Shown here piece by piece: positions 18,560 through 26,170 of a DNA stretch of 64,000 nucleotides. Each line of letters begins with the position of its first letter. Position 1 is the stretch's first letter. The position numbers were made by a program, and so were the translations under genes. Source of the stretch: an uncultured Vampirovibrio sp. (GTDB lineage Bacteria > Cyanobacteriota > Vampirovibrionia > Gastranaerophilales > Gastranaerophilaceae); the NCBI GenBank assembly GCA_910577395.1, contig CAJTLG010000001.1, forward strand, positions 266,453-330,452. The letters run 5' to 3'. A model generated the notes under the pieces. The model searched no databases, was not told the DNA's origin, and worked only from the letters and a program-made list of their open reading frames with translations.

Positions 18560-18859
18560 TTAATTTTCATCTCTGTTATCAAGCGATGAAGAATAGAATT
18601 CGGCATATTCATTAAGTGAATTAATGAAATGGTCGTATCTTTCCATTCTGAGTTTTAGCCACCCAAGCATAGAACTGGTGCCCATAATTTTTACAATCCT
18701 TGTCTGTGCAAAACATTTTCTTGCTGCGTTATATTTTTCTTCAAAAAATGTCTGACACCTGCAATTCAGCTCATCTGCAAGGTCATAAAGTGTTTTGAGC
18801 CAAGCACTCTGCACACTTGTTTCATCAATTCTAAATTCCAGAATAGTGTTTTCTGCCAT
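18560..18859 (-). CDS. Small helical protein, unknown function
   Basis: 99 residues, no signal peptide. Mixed charged helices with Cys at positions ~33, 35 and 49 (LNCRCQTFFEEKYNAARKCF) and a Trp/Arg-rich middle (SSMLGWLKLRMERYDHF). I do not recognise a family. It lies alone between rplY and the DUF192-like gene. The 140-bp gap upstream (18860-18998) holds no gene and only AT-rich sequence with promoter-like stretches. Confidence 0.5.
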   Translation of the reverse strand: MAENTILEFRIDETSVQSAWLKTLYDLADELNCRCQTFFEEKYNAARKCFAQTRIVKIMGTSSMLGWLKLRMERYDHFINSLNEYAEFYSSSLDNRDEN

Positions 18860-18998
18860 AATTTAGTGCCTCTTTTATTTAATAAACCGGTGATAACGGG
18901 GTAAAAAGGATAAAATAGCTTTGCTTTACAGGACACTTTGCTTTATGATTTAATTATATCAAAGTTTTTGCCTTTTTCTATCTTTTAAGGGGGTTGTG

Positions 18999-19337
18999 AT
19001 GAAATTTTGTAAAGTTTTGTTAAACAATGATGTAATTTTTGATAAAGCAAGGTTTATGAATTCTTTTTTTGAAAGACTTTCTGGATTAATGTTTCAAAAA
19101 CATATTCCATATAATGCCCTTGTATTCAAGAATTCCGGGTGGATACATTCGTTTTTTTGTTTCATTCCTTTCAACGCTCTTTTTATCGGCAGAAACGGAA
19201 AAATCTTAAATCATTTTTCAAATATTAATAAAAATAAAATTTTGCCGCCTGTTTTTGGAGCAGAATATACAATTGAATATTTAGGGTGCCCCCTGAACTT
19301 TTCAAAAGATGATATAATTATTGTTATGCCTGATTAA
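18999..19337 (+). CDS. DUF192-like small protein
   Basis: 112 residues. The start at 18999 is favoured over the GTG at 18996 because AAGGGGG ends 5 nt before it. The core (FFERLSGLMFQKHIPYNALV, then GWIHSFFCFIPFNALFIGRNG) matches the DUF192 pattern of an LMFR-type motif followed by an aromatic strand and 'PLDILFID'-like strand. The family function is unknown; some members are exported, but here no signal peptide is evident. uvrC starts 21 bp downstream. Confidence 0.65.
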   Translation: MKFCKVLLNNDVIFDKARFMNSFFERLSGLMFQKHIPYNALVFKNSGWIHSFFCFIPFNALFIGRNGKILNHFSNINKNKILPPVFGAEYTIEYLGCPLNFSKDDIIIVMPD

Positions 19338-19358
19338 CAGGGTGTTAGAGGATTTAAA

Positions 19359-21035
19359 TTGCCCAAAGAAAATGTTTCAAAATTTGTGCTTGAACAGGTG
19401 AAGATGATGCCCAAATTGCCGGGGTGTTATCAGTATTATGATGCCAAAGGCGAGGTGATATACGTTGGCAAGGCAAAAAATCTGTTTAACCGCGTAAAAA
19501 GCTATTTTGTGACCGGCGGCACAATTAAAACAAACGTTATGGTGCCAAAAATTGCCCGTATAGAATGCATTGTTGTGGATAGTGAGGTTGAGGCACTTAT
19601 ACTTGAAGCAGAGCTTATTAAAAAGTATAAACCCCGCTATAATATCCTTTTAAAGGATGATAAAAAATTTCCTTATTTTCTCGTGACAGATGAAGAATAC
19701 CCGAGGATTACCGTTGTAAGAAAAGCTAATAAAAATCCTGCAAAAGGTAAATATTTCGGCCCATATACCGATTCAAGGGCAATGTGGGCAACCTTGGAGC
19801 TTTTAGGAAAGATTTTTCCTCTTAAAAAGTGTAAAACACCTAAATTCACATCCCGCCCTTGCCTTTATTATGATATAGGACAGTGCACGGCACCTTGTCA
19901 AAAAATAATATCACCTGAAGATTATAAAAAAATTCTGCATGAAGCCGTAATGTTTTTATCAGGCAGGCAAAACGAGCTTTTAAAGGCTCTTGAAAAAGAG
20001 ATGAAAAAGGCATCTGCCAATCTTGAATTTGAAAAGGCTGCACGGTACAGAAATTCTTATCTTGATGTTAAAAAGACAATGGAAAAGCAGAAGATAGTTT
20101 CTGAAAATTCTAAAATTAATCAGGATTTTATAGGCATAATAAAGGAGAGAAACCTATACTCTGTAAGTATTTTAGAAATCAGGGAAGGCCGCCTTATCAA
20201 TAAAAAGGATTTTGATTTTTCAAAATACTCCGGTGAATTCAGTGAAGATTTAGCGGAAGTTTCAAAAGCGGTAATGAGGGAATATTATTCAATCCTGAAT
20301 GATAATGATATTCCGAAATCCATTATTCTTACCGCCCTGCCCGACGATAAATTAATTTATGAAAAGTGGCTTTCTTCAAGGCGGGATGCTAAGGTGACGC
20401 TTTCTTTGCCAAAAAATAAAAAGGAAGAGGAAATCCTTGCGCTTGCGCAAAAAAACGCGGAATTTAATATAGAACAGTTAAAATTAAAGGAGTTTGCCCG
20501 GCTTCAAAATGATTATAATGAGGTTGGCGCGTATATTCAGGATAAACTGGGCTTATCTAAATTTCCGCACATGGTTGAATGCTATGATATTTCGCATATT
20601 CAAGGTACAAATACGGTCGCAAGCCGTGTGGTATTTGAAAATGGCATGCCTAAAAAATCAAGCTACAGACGATATAAGCTTCGCACTATTAAAAAGGGTG
20701 AAGTTGATGATTTCAAAAGTATGCGTGAAGTCTTATCCCGTCGTTTTAAACGCATTGTAAGCGGGGATGATGCGGCACCCGATTTAATTATAATTGACGG
20801 TGGCAAGGGGCAGCTTTCAAGTGTGGCAGCCATTATGGCGGAATTCAACTTAAATATTGACCTTGTTTCACTTGCTAAAAGGGAAGAAGAAGTCTTTAAG
20901 CCAAATATTTCAAAGCCTGTTATTTTTCCTGTCAAATCTCCCGCACTTCATCTTTTTCAGCGTATCAGGGATGAGGCGCACCGTTTTGCAATTACTTATC
21001 ATAAAAAACTTAGAAGTAAAAATATGCTGAAATAA
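19359..21035 (+). CDS. uvrC: Excinuclease ABC subunit C, lacking the HhH domain
   Basis: 558 residues from a TTG start with AGAGGAT upstream. UvrC makes the two incisions around a lesion bound by UvrAB. Visible parts: GIY-YIG nuclease (LPGCYQYYDAKGEVIYVGKA, residues ~19-95), Cys-rich CLYYDIGQCTAPC, UVR motif (LEFEKAARYRNSYLD, ~205-235), and the RNase H-like nuclease half (VECYDISHIQGTNTVASRVV; PDLIIIDGGKGQLSS; RIRDEAHRFAITYHKKLRSK). The protein stops at KNMLK, just where the ~55-residue helix-hairpin-helix tail normally starts. The bases after the stop are the tail of the convergent XRE gene, so the domain is absent, not frameshifted. Confidence 0.93.
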   Translation: MPKENVSKFVLEQVKMMPKLPGCYQYYDAKGEVIYVGKAKNLFNRVKSYFVTGGTIKTNVMVPKIARIECIVVDSEVEALILEAELIKKYKPRYNILLKDDKKFPYFLVTDEEYPRITVVRKANKNPAKGKYFGPYTDSRAMWATLELLGKIFPLKKCKTPKFTSRPCLYYDIGQCTAPCQKIISPEDYKKILHEAVMFLSGRQNELLKALEKEMKKASANLEFEKAARYRNSYLDVKKTMEKQKIVSENSKINQDFIGIIKERNLYSVSILEIREGRLINKKDFDFSKYSGEFSEDLAEVSKAVMREYYSILNDNDIPKSIILTALPDDKLIYEKWLSSRRDAKVTLSLPKNKKEEEILALAQKNAEFNIEQLKLKEFARLQNDYNEVGAYIQDKLGLSKFPHMVECYDISHIQGTNTVASRVVFENGMPKKSSYRRYKLRTIKKGEVDDFKSMREVLSRRFKRIVSGDDAAPDLIIIDGGKGQLSSVAAIMAEFNLNIDLVSLAKREEEVFKPNISKPVIFPVKSPALHLFQRIRDEAHRFAITYHKKLRSKNMLK

Positions 21036-21036
21036 T

Positions 21037-21363
21037 CTAAAATTCTTCCCTATCTGTGTGATAAAGAATTTTTTCAATTAAGAATAAGGTATTTGGATTT
21101 TTTATTTTTTTAAGCTTTTTAATTAATTCTTCTTTGTGTGATGCAGTCATATATTCAGGATAGATAAAAAACTCATATGGCTGTACCTCAAGGATATCGG
21201 GCAGTTTTTGAAATACTTTAAAAGACATAAAGCTTTTTCCGGTTTCAATATTGCTTAAAGTATTTGTTTCAATACCTATTTTTTCAGCCAATTGTTCCTG
21301 GGTTAACCCTTTTTGTTTTCTAAAGTATTTGATTTTATTGCCAAGCGGTTTCCTTAAATCCAT
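21037..21363 (-). CDS. XRE-family transcriptional regulator
   Basis: 108 residues. The N-terminal helix-turn-helix (IKYFRKQKGLTQEQLAEKIG, then TNTLSNIETGKSFMSFKVF) is a standard Cro/CI-type DNA-binding domain; the rest (PDILEVQPYEFFIYPEYMTA..) resembles the short tails of small XRE regulators. It ends 1 bp after uvrC's stop codon on the opposite strand. A near-perfect 19-bp inverted repeat lies 35 bp upstream of its start, so autorepression is likely and the divergent small membrane gene is a probable second target. Confidence 0.85.
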   Translation of the reverse strand: MDLRKPLGNKIKYFRKQKGLTQEQLAEKIGIETNTLSNIETGKSFMSFKVFQKLPDILEVQPYEFFIYPEYMTASHKEELIKKLKKIKNPNTLFLIEKILYHTDREEF

Positions 21364-21397
21364 ACCTCAATAATAAACATTACCCTGAAATTAATAA

Positions 21398-21444
21398 CCA
21401 TATATATTGTGATAAAAATTATTGATTTATCATAATATATATGG
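21398..21444. promoter_or_regulatory. Operator-like palindrome between XRE gene and small membrane gene
   Basis: Left arm 21398-21416 (CCATATATATTGTGATAAA) and right arm 21426-21444 (TTTATCATAATATATATGG) match as inverted repeats at 18 of 19 positions with a 9-bp centre. On the plus strand TTGATT (21422-21427) and an extended -10 TGGTATTAT (TATTAT at 21445-21450) are 17 bp apart, so the right arm sits within the promoter of the downstream gene. Confidence 0.7.
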
Positions 21445-21480
21445 TATTATTTTTACACTTAGCCAATCGGGTAGAAAACC

Positions 21481-21633
21481 ATGTTTGAATTTGAAGAATT
21501 AGTTTATTTTATTTTTTCTATAGGTATTATTTCTGTAATACTCTATATAGGTTTTGTCTTTGGAAGGATTAAAGATAATGCCGCCGAAAAAGAAATGTCT
21601 AATATTTTTAAAAAAACCTTTCATAGAAAATAG
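21481..21633 (+). CDS. Small membrane protein (50 aa)
   Basis: An open frame of 50 residues too short for routine gene calling. MFEFEELVYFIFSIGIISVI begins it; one hydrophobic helix (residues ~8-28) is followed by a charged, Lys-rich cytoplasmic tail ending KKTFHRK. It lies directly behind a promoter with the XRE-type palindrome and 31 bp after the -10 box. A weak Gly/Ala-rich purine stretch (GGGTAGAAAACC) precedes it. Reality of the gene is supported by this arrangement; function is unknown, with toxin-like or signalling roles possible. Confidence 0.55.
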   Translation: MFEFEELVYFIFSIGIISVILYIGFVFGRIKDNAAEKEMSNIFKKTFHRK

Positions 21634-21665
21634 TTACATACTCTTACCTTTTATCGCAATCTGTG

Positions 21666-21716
21666 GTGTGGCAATTCAAAAAAACATATATGGCATTTGG
21701 ATTGCCACACTTTTAT
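21666..21716 (+). terminator. Inverted repeat followed by T-rich stretch
   Basis: Arms GTGTGGCAAT (21666-21675) and ATTGCCACAC (21701-21710) are perfect 10-bp inverted repeats with a 25-nt loop, followed by TTTTATT. It probably ends the small membrane gene's transcript; the loop is longer than usual for an intrinsic terminator. Confidence 0.5.
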
Positions 21717-21741
21717 TAATTTGCGACGAGGTTTTGGCTTT

Positions 21742-21855
21742 GCGACGTAGGATGTGAGCCCCTTTTGAGCGAGCACCATATAACAAATAAAATGATAAAT
21801 TTTGCAAATCTAATCGAAGGTGCGAAGCGAACAAGTGGCTAACACCCACAGGAGC
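21742..21855 (+). other. Structured leader element, unit 1
   Basis: This unit has three blocks in order: GCGACGTAGGAT (21742-21753), TTGAGCGAGCACC ... GGTGCGAA (a stem with a long AT-rich loop), and CACCCACAGGAGC (21843-21855). GTGAGCC/GGCTAACAC can also pair across it. The first and last blocks are repeated exactly in unit 2 downstream. It is non-coding sequence upstream of the prepilin gene; role unknown. Confidence 0.6.
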
Positions 21856-21911
21856 AAAAAGCATTAATAAAACTCTCTCAAAGTTGATGATTGAGCTTGA
21901 CAAAAAAAAAA

Positions 21912-21974
21912 AACGGTAAACTAGAATTAAGAGTGTGAAAGAACAGCGGGCAAAGTCCGTGTTCTGAAACCGTT
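21912..21974 (+). other. Long hairpin between the two leader elements
   Basis: AACGGT (21912-21917) pairs with ACCGTT (21969-21974). Nested inside, AGAACA (21940-21945) pairs with TGTTCT (21960-21965), and CGG pairs with CCG around a GCAAAGT loop. Two nested perfect 6-bp stems make a stable RNA fold likely. The preceding A12 run (21902-21913) is the longest homopolymer seen in the window. Confidence 0.55.
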
Positions 21975-21978
21975 CTAT

Positions 21979-22027
21979 GGCGACGTAGGATAATTGAGCA
22001 CACCGGTGCGAAATACCCACAGGAGCC
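21979..22027 (+). other. Structured leader element, unit 2
   Basis: GGCGACGTAGGAT (21979-21991), then TTGAGCACACCGGTGCG (hairpin GCAC/GTGC) and GAAATACCCACAGGAGCC (22010-22027). It shares its outer 12-bp and 11-bp blocks exactly with unit 1 and ends 49 bp before the prepilin start codon. The block 22010-22027 recurs at 17 of 18 bases inside the cassette array on the other side of the window (minus strand 54947-54964). Confidence 0.65.
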
Positions 22028-22076
22028 TCAAATAAATTTATTCTATTGTTTATCTTAAATAAAGGTTACGTTAATT

Positions 22077-24578
22077 ATGAAAAATCATTCACTTTTTCGT
22101 GCACATTTTTGTGCACAATTAAGGCATCTTGCCTTCTCCCTCGTCGAAATGCTTATGGCACTCCTTGTCGCATCAGTTCTTTTGGCAGCACTTGCTCCTG
22201 TAATGACAAGAAAATTTAATGAAAATATTAGTGTATCAGGAAGTAATGGCGGAGGAATGGACGGCTCCCCTGAAACATTAACCTGTTATTCTTACACTGA
22301 TACTAACCCCGCATGGAATATTACACTTAATAAAGTATATTATGCAAACTTTGTGATAGCATCAGGTGGTGGCGGAGGAGCGGGAGCAAGTATAGAAAAT
22401 ACAAGTGATAAAAAAGAAACAATACAAGGTTCAAGTTCAGCAACTTCATCTGCCATATATAGTGAAAAAACTATACCAATAACAGATGCTATGACAAATG
22501 TTAAGATAACAAATCTTGTAGGTGGTGGAGGAGGTGGCGGAAAAGGTAACTCTGCAAAAAGTGAAGACGGAGCCTGGGCACCAACAAAACAATCAGATTG
22601 CGAACCCTTTGGGGTATACATATCAGCAGCAAATAACGGAGGAAAGGATATATGTGTATCCAAATACAATCCCGGCGAAGGAAGGACAGGAAGCCCCTCT
22701 ATCCCAAGCAGTGTAACAATTGTACCTGCGGACAAGAATACATCATGTTCAAGTAAAAATACCAATTGCTGTTGGTATGGTAACAACGGGAATACGTATA
22801 AGACTGCAGGAACGTGTGATACAAGTGCAAACGGTATAAATTATTCAGGATGTCACAGAACTGTGTGCAATTGGAGTGCTGCAAATACAATATGTGCAAA
22901 CTGGAAACCTAAAGGTTCAAGCGGGCCAACAGGAAGGCTGCCAAGTTATGCGGAATTAACAGCATGGAAGAATAGCGGGTTGGTGAATGATAATAAAACA
23001 TCAAAAACTCCAGGAACTTTAAACTGGAATGGTACTGCGGGCTTGCAACTATGCAATCATACAACAGGCTCAAGCACTGGTGCCCCGCGTTGTATTTTTA
23101 CTGGTACATGTAGAGGTGCCGCCCCCAGTACGAGCTACTCCAACACTTGTTATCCGCGCCATATATGGTCAGGTACGCCTTCTGGCAACAGTTATTGGGA
23201 TGCATGGCTTGCTGATGGGAAAATGACTATACGTACAGGGGCGCCCTTCCCTAGTACTCTTGCATTTGGCGTCCGCTGTGTCATAGAAGGGGCAACAAAA
23301 ACAATAACATATAAATCACTAAGTGGAGGCTCAGGAGGCAGCGGAGCATACGCTAAAGATATAGATATATCAGAATATATAAGAGAAGCACAAAAAACAG
23401 GCGGAGGAAAGATAGTATTAAAAGCAGGCCATGGGGGTAAAGGGGGAAGTTCCGCTGTATCAGGTTCTAATTCATATGTAGAAGTGTATGATAACAATAA
23501 TAAGAAAATATATGGTATAGCAGCATATGGAGGCGGCAGGGGAACAGATGCCTCAACAACATCATCAGGTTCATACGGAAGCGGGGGTAAATGCTATAAA
23601 TATGATGCAAATACTCTAAACTGGGCTGCTATAGCATGTACGGGAAGTAACGGATATTCAGGCTCAAGCGGTTCATCAAATACATATACAACATATGGTA
23701 CAGCAAGAACTGCTCCAAGAGGCGCCAATTCAGTCTACAATGGTTCAGGGGGAGGTGCAGGAGGAACTACATCACATACATCAGGATATTCTGCAAGCTC
23801 ATACGGTGCAGGAGGGGGTGCAGGAACAGGTATGTATACATCAGAAACATCATATAGTGACGGCTCCGGTGGTTCAGGTTCAGGAGGATTTGCCGAGATA
23901 ACATATCAGGAAAAATATTCTGCAGCAGGAGGCGGAGGCGGAGGAGCAGGAAGTGTAGCATATATTAAAAACATCAATGTAGGGGCAAATACAACTTGTT
24001 CCCTTGTAACGGGCAAAGGCGGCGAAGGCGGCCAAAAGGGAATAAAAGGTGCAAATGGCGGTGATTCCTATGTTAAATGTTTAAATACGCCTGAATACAG
24101 AGTAAACGGAGGAAAAGGAGGAAACCTTGGAAAATCCGCAAGTGCATCTATAGCTAATCCTGAAGGAGGTAAAAAAGGTGATGCAGGTTTAGTAAATGAT
24201 GATGTATTGAATAAAGTACCCCCGGAAAACAGGGTAATTAAAACAGGCACAAACGGCACCGACGGAAAAGGTAAAGGCACGGGCGGAAAAGGAGGAACAT
24301 CCGGCACCGGAACAAAAGGAGGGTGTGGAGGATTGTATAAAGAAACAGGAGTATGCGAAGTACCTGAAATATTAGATATGGCATCCTTAGAAGGACAAGG
24401 CTTTACCTATAACCATATAATTACACCAACATATGCAAATCTTACATCCGGCAACCCTTCTTTTGGTACGGCAGGTGCAGGCGGAGGCGGAGGTGCATGG
24501 AATAAGCAATTAGGTTCCGGCGCAGGAGGAAACGGGATGCCCGGGTATGTATGCGTGTATTGGAAGAAGAATGAGTAA
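22077..24578 (+). CDS. Glycine-rich prepilin-like surface protein with C-type-lectin-like module
   Basis: 833 residues. The N-terminus carries a type IV prepilin signal: a short basic leader, then A19/FSLVEMLMALLVASVLLA with Glu at +5 and a hydrophobic helix, for cleavage by a PilD-type peptidase. Gly-rich runs (GGGGGAG, GGGGGGGK and many more) make up most of residues 90-170 and 410-820. Between them, about residues 225-405, is a Cys/Trp-rich module: SSKNTNCCWYGNNGNTYKT, CANWKPKG, GRLPSYAELTAW and a closing AFGVRCV. This order is typical of C-type-lectin/FGE-like folds, also used as the variable domain of diversity-generating systems. Residues 323-402 are matched by four gene fragments at 54.2-55.3 kb. 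The C-terminus (AGAGGGGGAW ... GYVCVYWKK) recurs in the gene at the right edge. Probably secreted or pilus-displayed; ligand unknown. Confidence 0.8.
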   Translation: MKNHSLFRAHFCAQLRHLAFSLVEMLMALLVASVLLAALAPVMTRKFNENISVSGSNGGGMDGSPETLTCYSYTDTNPAWNITLNKVYYANFVIASGGGGGAGASIENTSDKKETIQGSSSATSSAIYSEKTIPITDAMTNVKITNLVGGGGGGGKGNSAKSEDGAWAPTKQSDCEPFGVYISAANNGGKDICVSKYNPGEGRTGSPSIPSSVTIVPADKNTSCSSKNTNCCWYGNNGNTYKTAGTCDTSANGINYSGCHRTVCNWSAANTICANWKPKGSSGPTGRLPSYAELTAWKNSGLVNDNKTSKTPGTLNWNGTAGLQLCNHTTGSSTGAPRCIFTGTCRGAAPSTSYSNTCYPRHIWSGTPSGNSYWDAWLADGKMTIRTGAPFPSTLAFGVRCVIEGATKTITYKSLSGGSGGSGAYAKDIDISEYIREAQKTGGGKIVLKAGHGGKGGSSAVSGSNSYVEVYDNNNKKIYGIAAYGGGRGTDASTTSSGSYGSGGKCYKYDANTLNWAAIACTGSNGYSGSSGSSNTYTTYGTARTAPRGANSVYNGSGGGAGGTTSHTSGYSASSYGAGGGAGTGMYTSETSYSDGSGGSGSGGFAEITYQEKYSAAGGGGGGAGSVAYIKNINVGANTTCSLVTGKGGEGGQKGIKGANGGDSYVKCLNTPEYRVNGGKGGNLGKSASASIANPEGGKKGDAGLVNDDVLNKVPPENRVIKTGTNGTDGKGKGTGGKGGTSGTGTKGGCGGLYKETGVCEVPEILDMASLEGQGFTYNHIITPTYANLTSGNPSFGTAGAGGGGGAWNKQLGSGAGGNGMPGYVCVYWKKNE
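23041..23282 (+). other. Part of the lectin-like module matched by the silent cassettes
   Basis: Codons for residues 323-402, from LQLCNHTT to FGVRCV. Cassette-like blocks are seen in order: GCTTGCA (23041-23047), GGTGCCCCGCG (GAPR), TGTTATCCG, TGGTCAGG and CGCTGTGTC at the end. Its base composition is richer in C and G (runs such as GCCGCCCCC and GGGGCGCCC) than the A/G-rich glycine repeats on either side of the same gene, like the cassettes. Confidence 0.65.
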
Positions 24579-24610
24579 TACCTAATTTACGATAACAAAA
24601 CAACTTTTTT

Positions 24611-24647
24611 TGGTGCTGTTTCTTTGTAACCTCAGCACCATTTTTTT
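24611..24647 (+). terminator. Intrinsic terminator of the prepilin gene
   Basis: TGGTGCTG (24611-24618) pairs with CAGCACCA (24633-24640), loop 14 nt, followed directly by seven T. A textbook Rho-independent terminator 32 bp after the stop codon. Confidence 0.9.
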
Positions 24648-24773
24648 AATTTTTGTAAAATTTTTTACAATGTTTATCAAAATTTATGCTTTTATTTTTA
24701 TTTAGAAGTGTTATAATGGTAGTAATAAAATCATGCCTTGGAAAGTAGGCTAATAAAAGGGGATTTGTTAGTT

Positions 24774-25127
24774 ATGAATTTAAAACACGGCTCACTTGAA
24801 AGTGTAATTTTAAACTCTTTGTGGGAACTTGAAAAATCCGGTATTTATAAAAATTCCGTGAAAGATGTTTTTGAGCATATAAATAATACAAATTCTACCA
24901 AAAGAGCCTATACTACCATAAAAACCGTTATGGACAGGCTGTACGAGAAAGAAATTTTATTAAGAATTAAACAAGGTAAAAAATTTTACTATAGAACCGC
25001 TTATTCAAGCAGTGATATAATAACTACATCTTTAAAGAAAATTGCCACACAATATTGCAACGGGGATATGACAAAACTAGCGCAAATGGCATCTCAAATT
25101 GCAACACAGGCGGCTATTAGGGTATAA
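24774..25127 (+). CDS. BlaI/MecI-like winged-helix regulator
   Basis: 117 residues from the ATG at 24774; AAAAGGGGAT lies upstream at longish spacing, and a TTG or ATG further up (24738) is possible. The layout GSLESVILNSLWELEKSG ... VKDVFEHINNT..STKRAYTTIKTVMDRLYEKEIL..KQGKKFYYRT is that of the BlaI/MecI/CopY family: a winged helix whose recognition helix contains AYTTIKTVMDRL. The usual sensor protease BlaR1 is not next to it, so the inducing signal is unknown. A TATAAT box sits at 24712-24717. Two genes of unknown or TadE-like type follow with short gaps. Confidence 0.75.
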   Translation: MNLKHGSLESVILNSLWELEKSGIYKNSVKDVFEHINNTNSTKRAYTTIKTVMDRLYEKEILLRIKQGKKFYYRTAYSSSDIITTSLKKIATQYCNGDMTKLAQMASQIATQAAIRV

Positions 25128-25147
25128 GGTTACATTAAAAGGTTATA

Positions 25148-25594
25148 TTGAAACTTTTATCGCAAATTGTTGATAAATTAAACAGGCTTTTGTATGTTGA
25201 GCCTAAAGTTTCCGCACCTGAATTTACTGAAGAAGATATAATTGCAGAAAGAAAAAAAGCAGGCGAGTTATTTTTCAGTGTCCTTGCGGGCAATGTCAGT
25301 GTTCTTGAGGCACTTAAAAAGCTACCAAAAGCAACCCCTGATGATAGCATTAATGTTTGTTTTCATATTTTAGTGCATTATGCGGCTGATGAAGATATAA
25401 GAAAAAAAGACCCTTTATACAGAGAAACTCAGGATGATTTTATTTTGCATGCTGCAGAAACTCTTCAAAGGGGTGAAATGCTTCCAATTAATATAATTAA
25501 TGAGTATAATGATTTTTATAACGGAAATCTTATATATCCCGAAATTAACAAAAAAACAATTATTGCAAGACTTAAAAAGTCTATAAATATTTAA
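25148..25594 (+). CDS. Small soluble protein, unknown function
   Basis: 148 residues from a TTG start with AAAGG upstream, 20 bp after the BlaI-like gene. It is helical and acidic (TEEDIIAERKKAGELFFSVL; LEALKKLPKATPDDSINVCF; HILVHYAADEDIRKKDP), without signal peptide or membrane helix. I do not recognise the family. Its place between a regulator and a TadE-like gene suggests one transcript with both. Confidence 0.6.
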   Translation: MKLLSQIVDKLNRLLYVEPKVSAPEFTEEDIIAERKKAGELFFSVLAGNVSVLEALKKLPKATPDDSINVCFHILVHYAADEDIRKKDPLYRETQDDFILHAAETLQRGEMLPINIINEYNDFYNGNLIYPEINKKTIIARLKKSINI

Positions 25595-25610
25595 AACAGA
25601 AAAAATTGCT

Positions 25611-26066
25611 ATGAAAAAAATCAAGGCGCAAAGCATTATAGAATTTGGCATAACCTTTATTGTTGCTATATTTATGGTGTTTTTTATTTTGGAATGTGCT
25701 TTTTATTATCAAGCGCACAATGCCGTGCAAACATTTAATGATGAAATTAATGCAAATCTTGTACTTTATGATGCCGATATTGTTTGTTCTGAAATCCAAA
25801 ACCAGGAAATCCTTTCTATGACTGAAAGTAAAGCTAAAAAATATTTTAAAAAAAATATTGAGTTAAATTATTTCAAAAATTCAAATAGTTATGTTGAAAT
25901 TGTATCTGCAGACAAAATCAATAATAAACCTATGCTTACCATGAAAATTTCTTGCCCGCCTTCGGGTTTAATCATCAAAAGTGATTATGTTTATAATGGC
26001 GCCTTTCTTTTTAAAACAGGCAGCGTATTGTCAAGTGTTTCAAGTGTTGAAACACCAAGGTTTTAA
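25611..26066 (+). CDS. TadE-like pseudopilin
   Basis: 151 residues. A very short leader (MKKIKAQS) precedes IIEFGITFIVAIFMVFFILE, the acidic-plus-hydrophobic N-terminus typical of TadE/TadF minor pseudopilins of tight-adherence systems. The remainder is periplasmic and contains one Cys near residue 58 and another near 118 (KISCPPSG) that may form a disulfide. No other tad gene is in the window. The 104 bp after it (26067-26170) hold no gene. Confidence 0.65.
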   Translation: MKKIKAQSIIEFGITFIVAIFMVFFILECAFYYQAHNAVQTFNDEINANLVLYDADIVCSEIQNQEILSMTESKAKKYFKKNIELNYFKNSNSYVEIVSADKINNKPMLTMKISCPPSGLIIKSDYVYNGAFLFKTGSVLSSVSSVETPRF

Positions 26067-26170
26067 TTTGCACAGATTGTAATGTTAAGAAACTTATATA
26101 TAATTGTCATAACAGCATTTCCTCTGGTATGCTCATAATTGTATTTTGTAATTAACAAAAGGATGATACA

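Noticed and set aside
19846..20935. Frameshift in uvrC causing loss of its C-terminus
   Set aside because: All upstream motifs are in one frame and no HhH-like sequence is found in any frame after the stop.
21578..21757. 60-residue hydrophobic frame overlapping the small membrane gene
   Set aside because: It runs through the perfect 10-bp inverted repeat and into the GCGACGTAGGAT element, and starts inside another frame without a clear ribosome site. The terminator explanation is simpler.
21946..21966. RNase P RNA
   Set aside because: GCAAAGTCCG recalls part of the conserved RNase P core, but the region is too short and the other universal blocks are missing; it is the loop of a local hairpin.
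22340..24307. Minus-strand frames opposite the glycine-rich prepilin
   Set aside because: Pro-rich translations that mirror Gly codons; no start signals.
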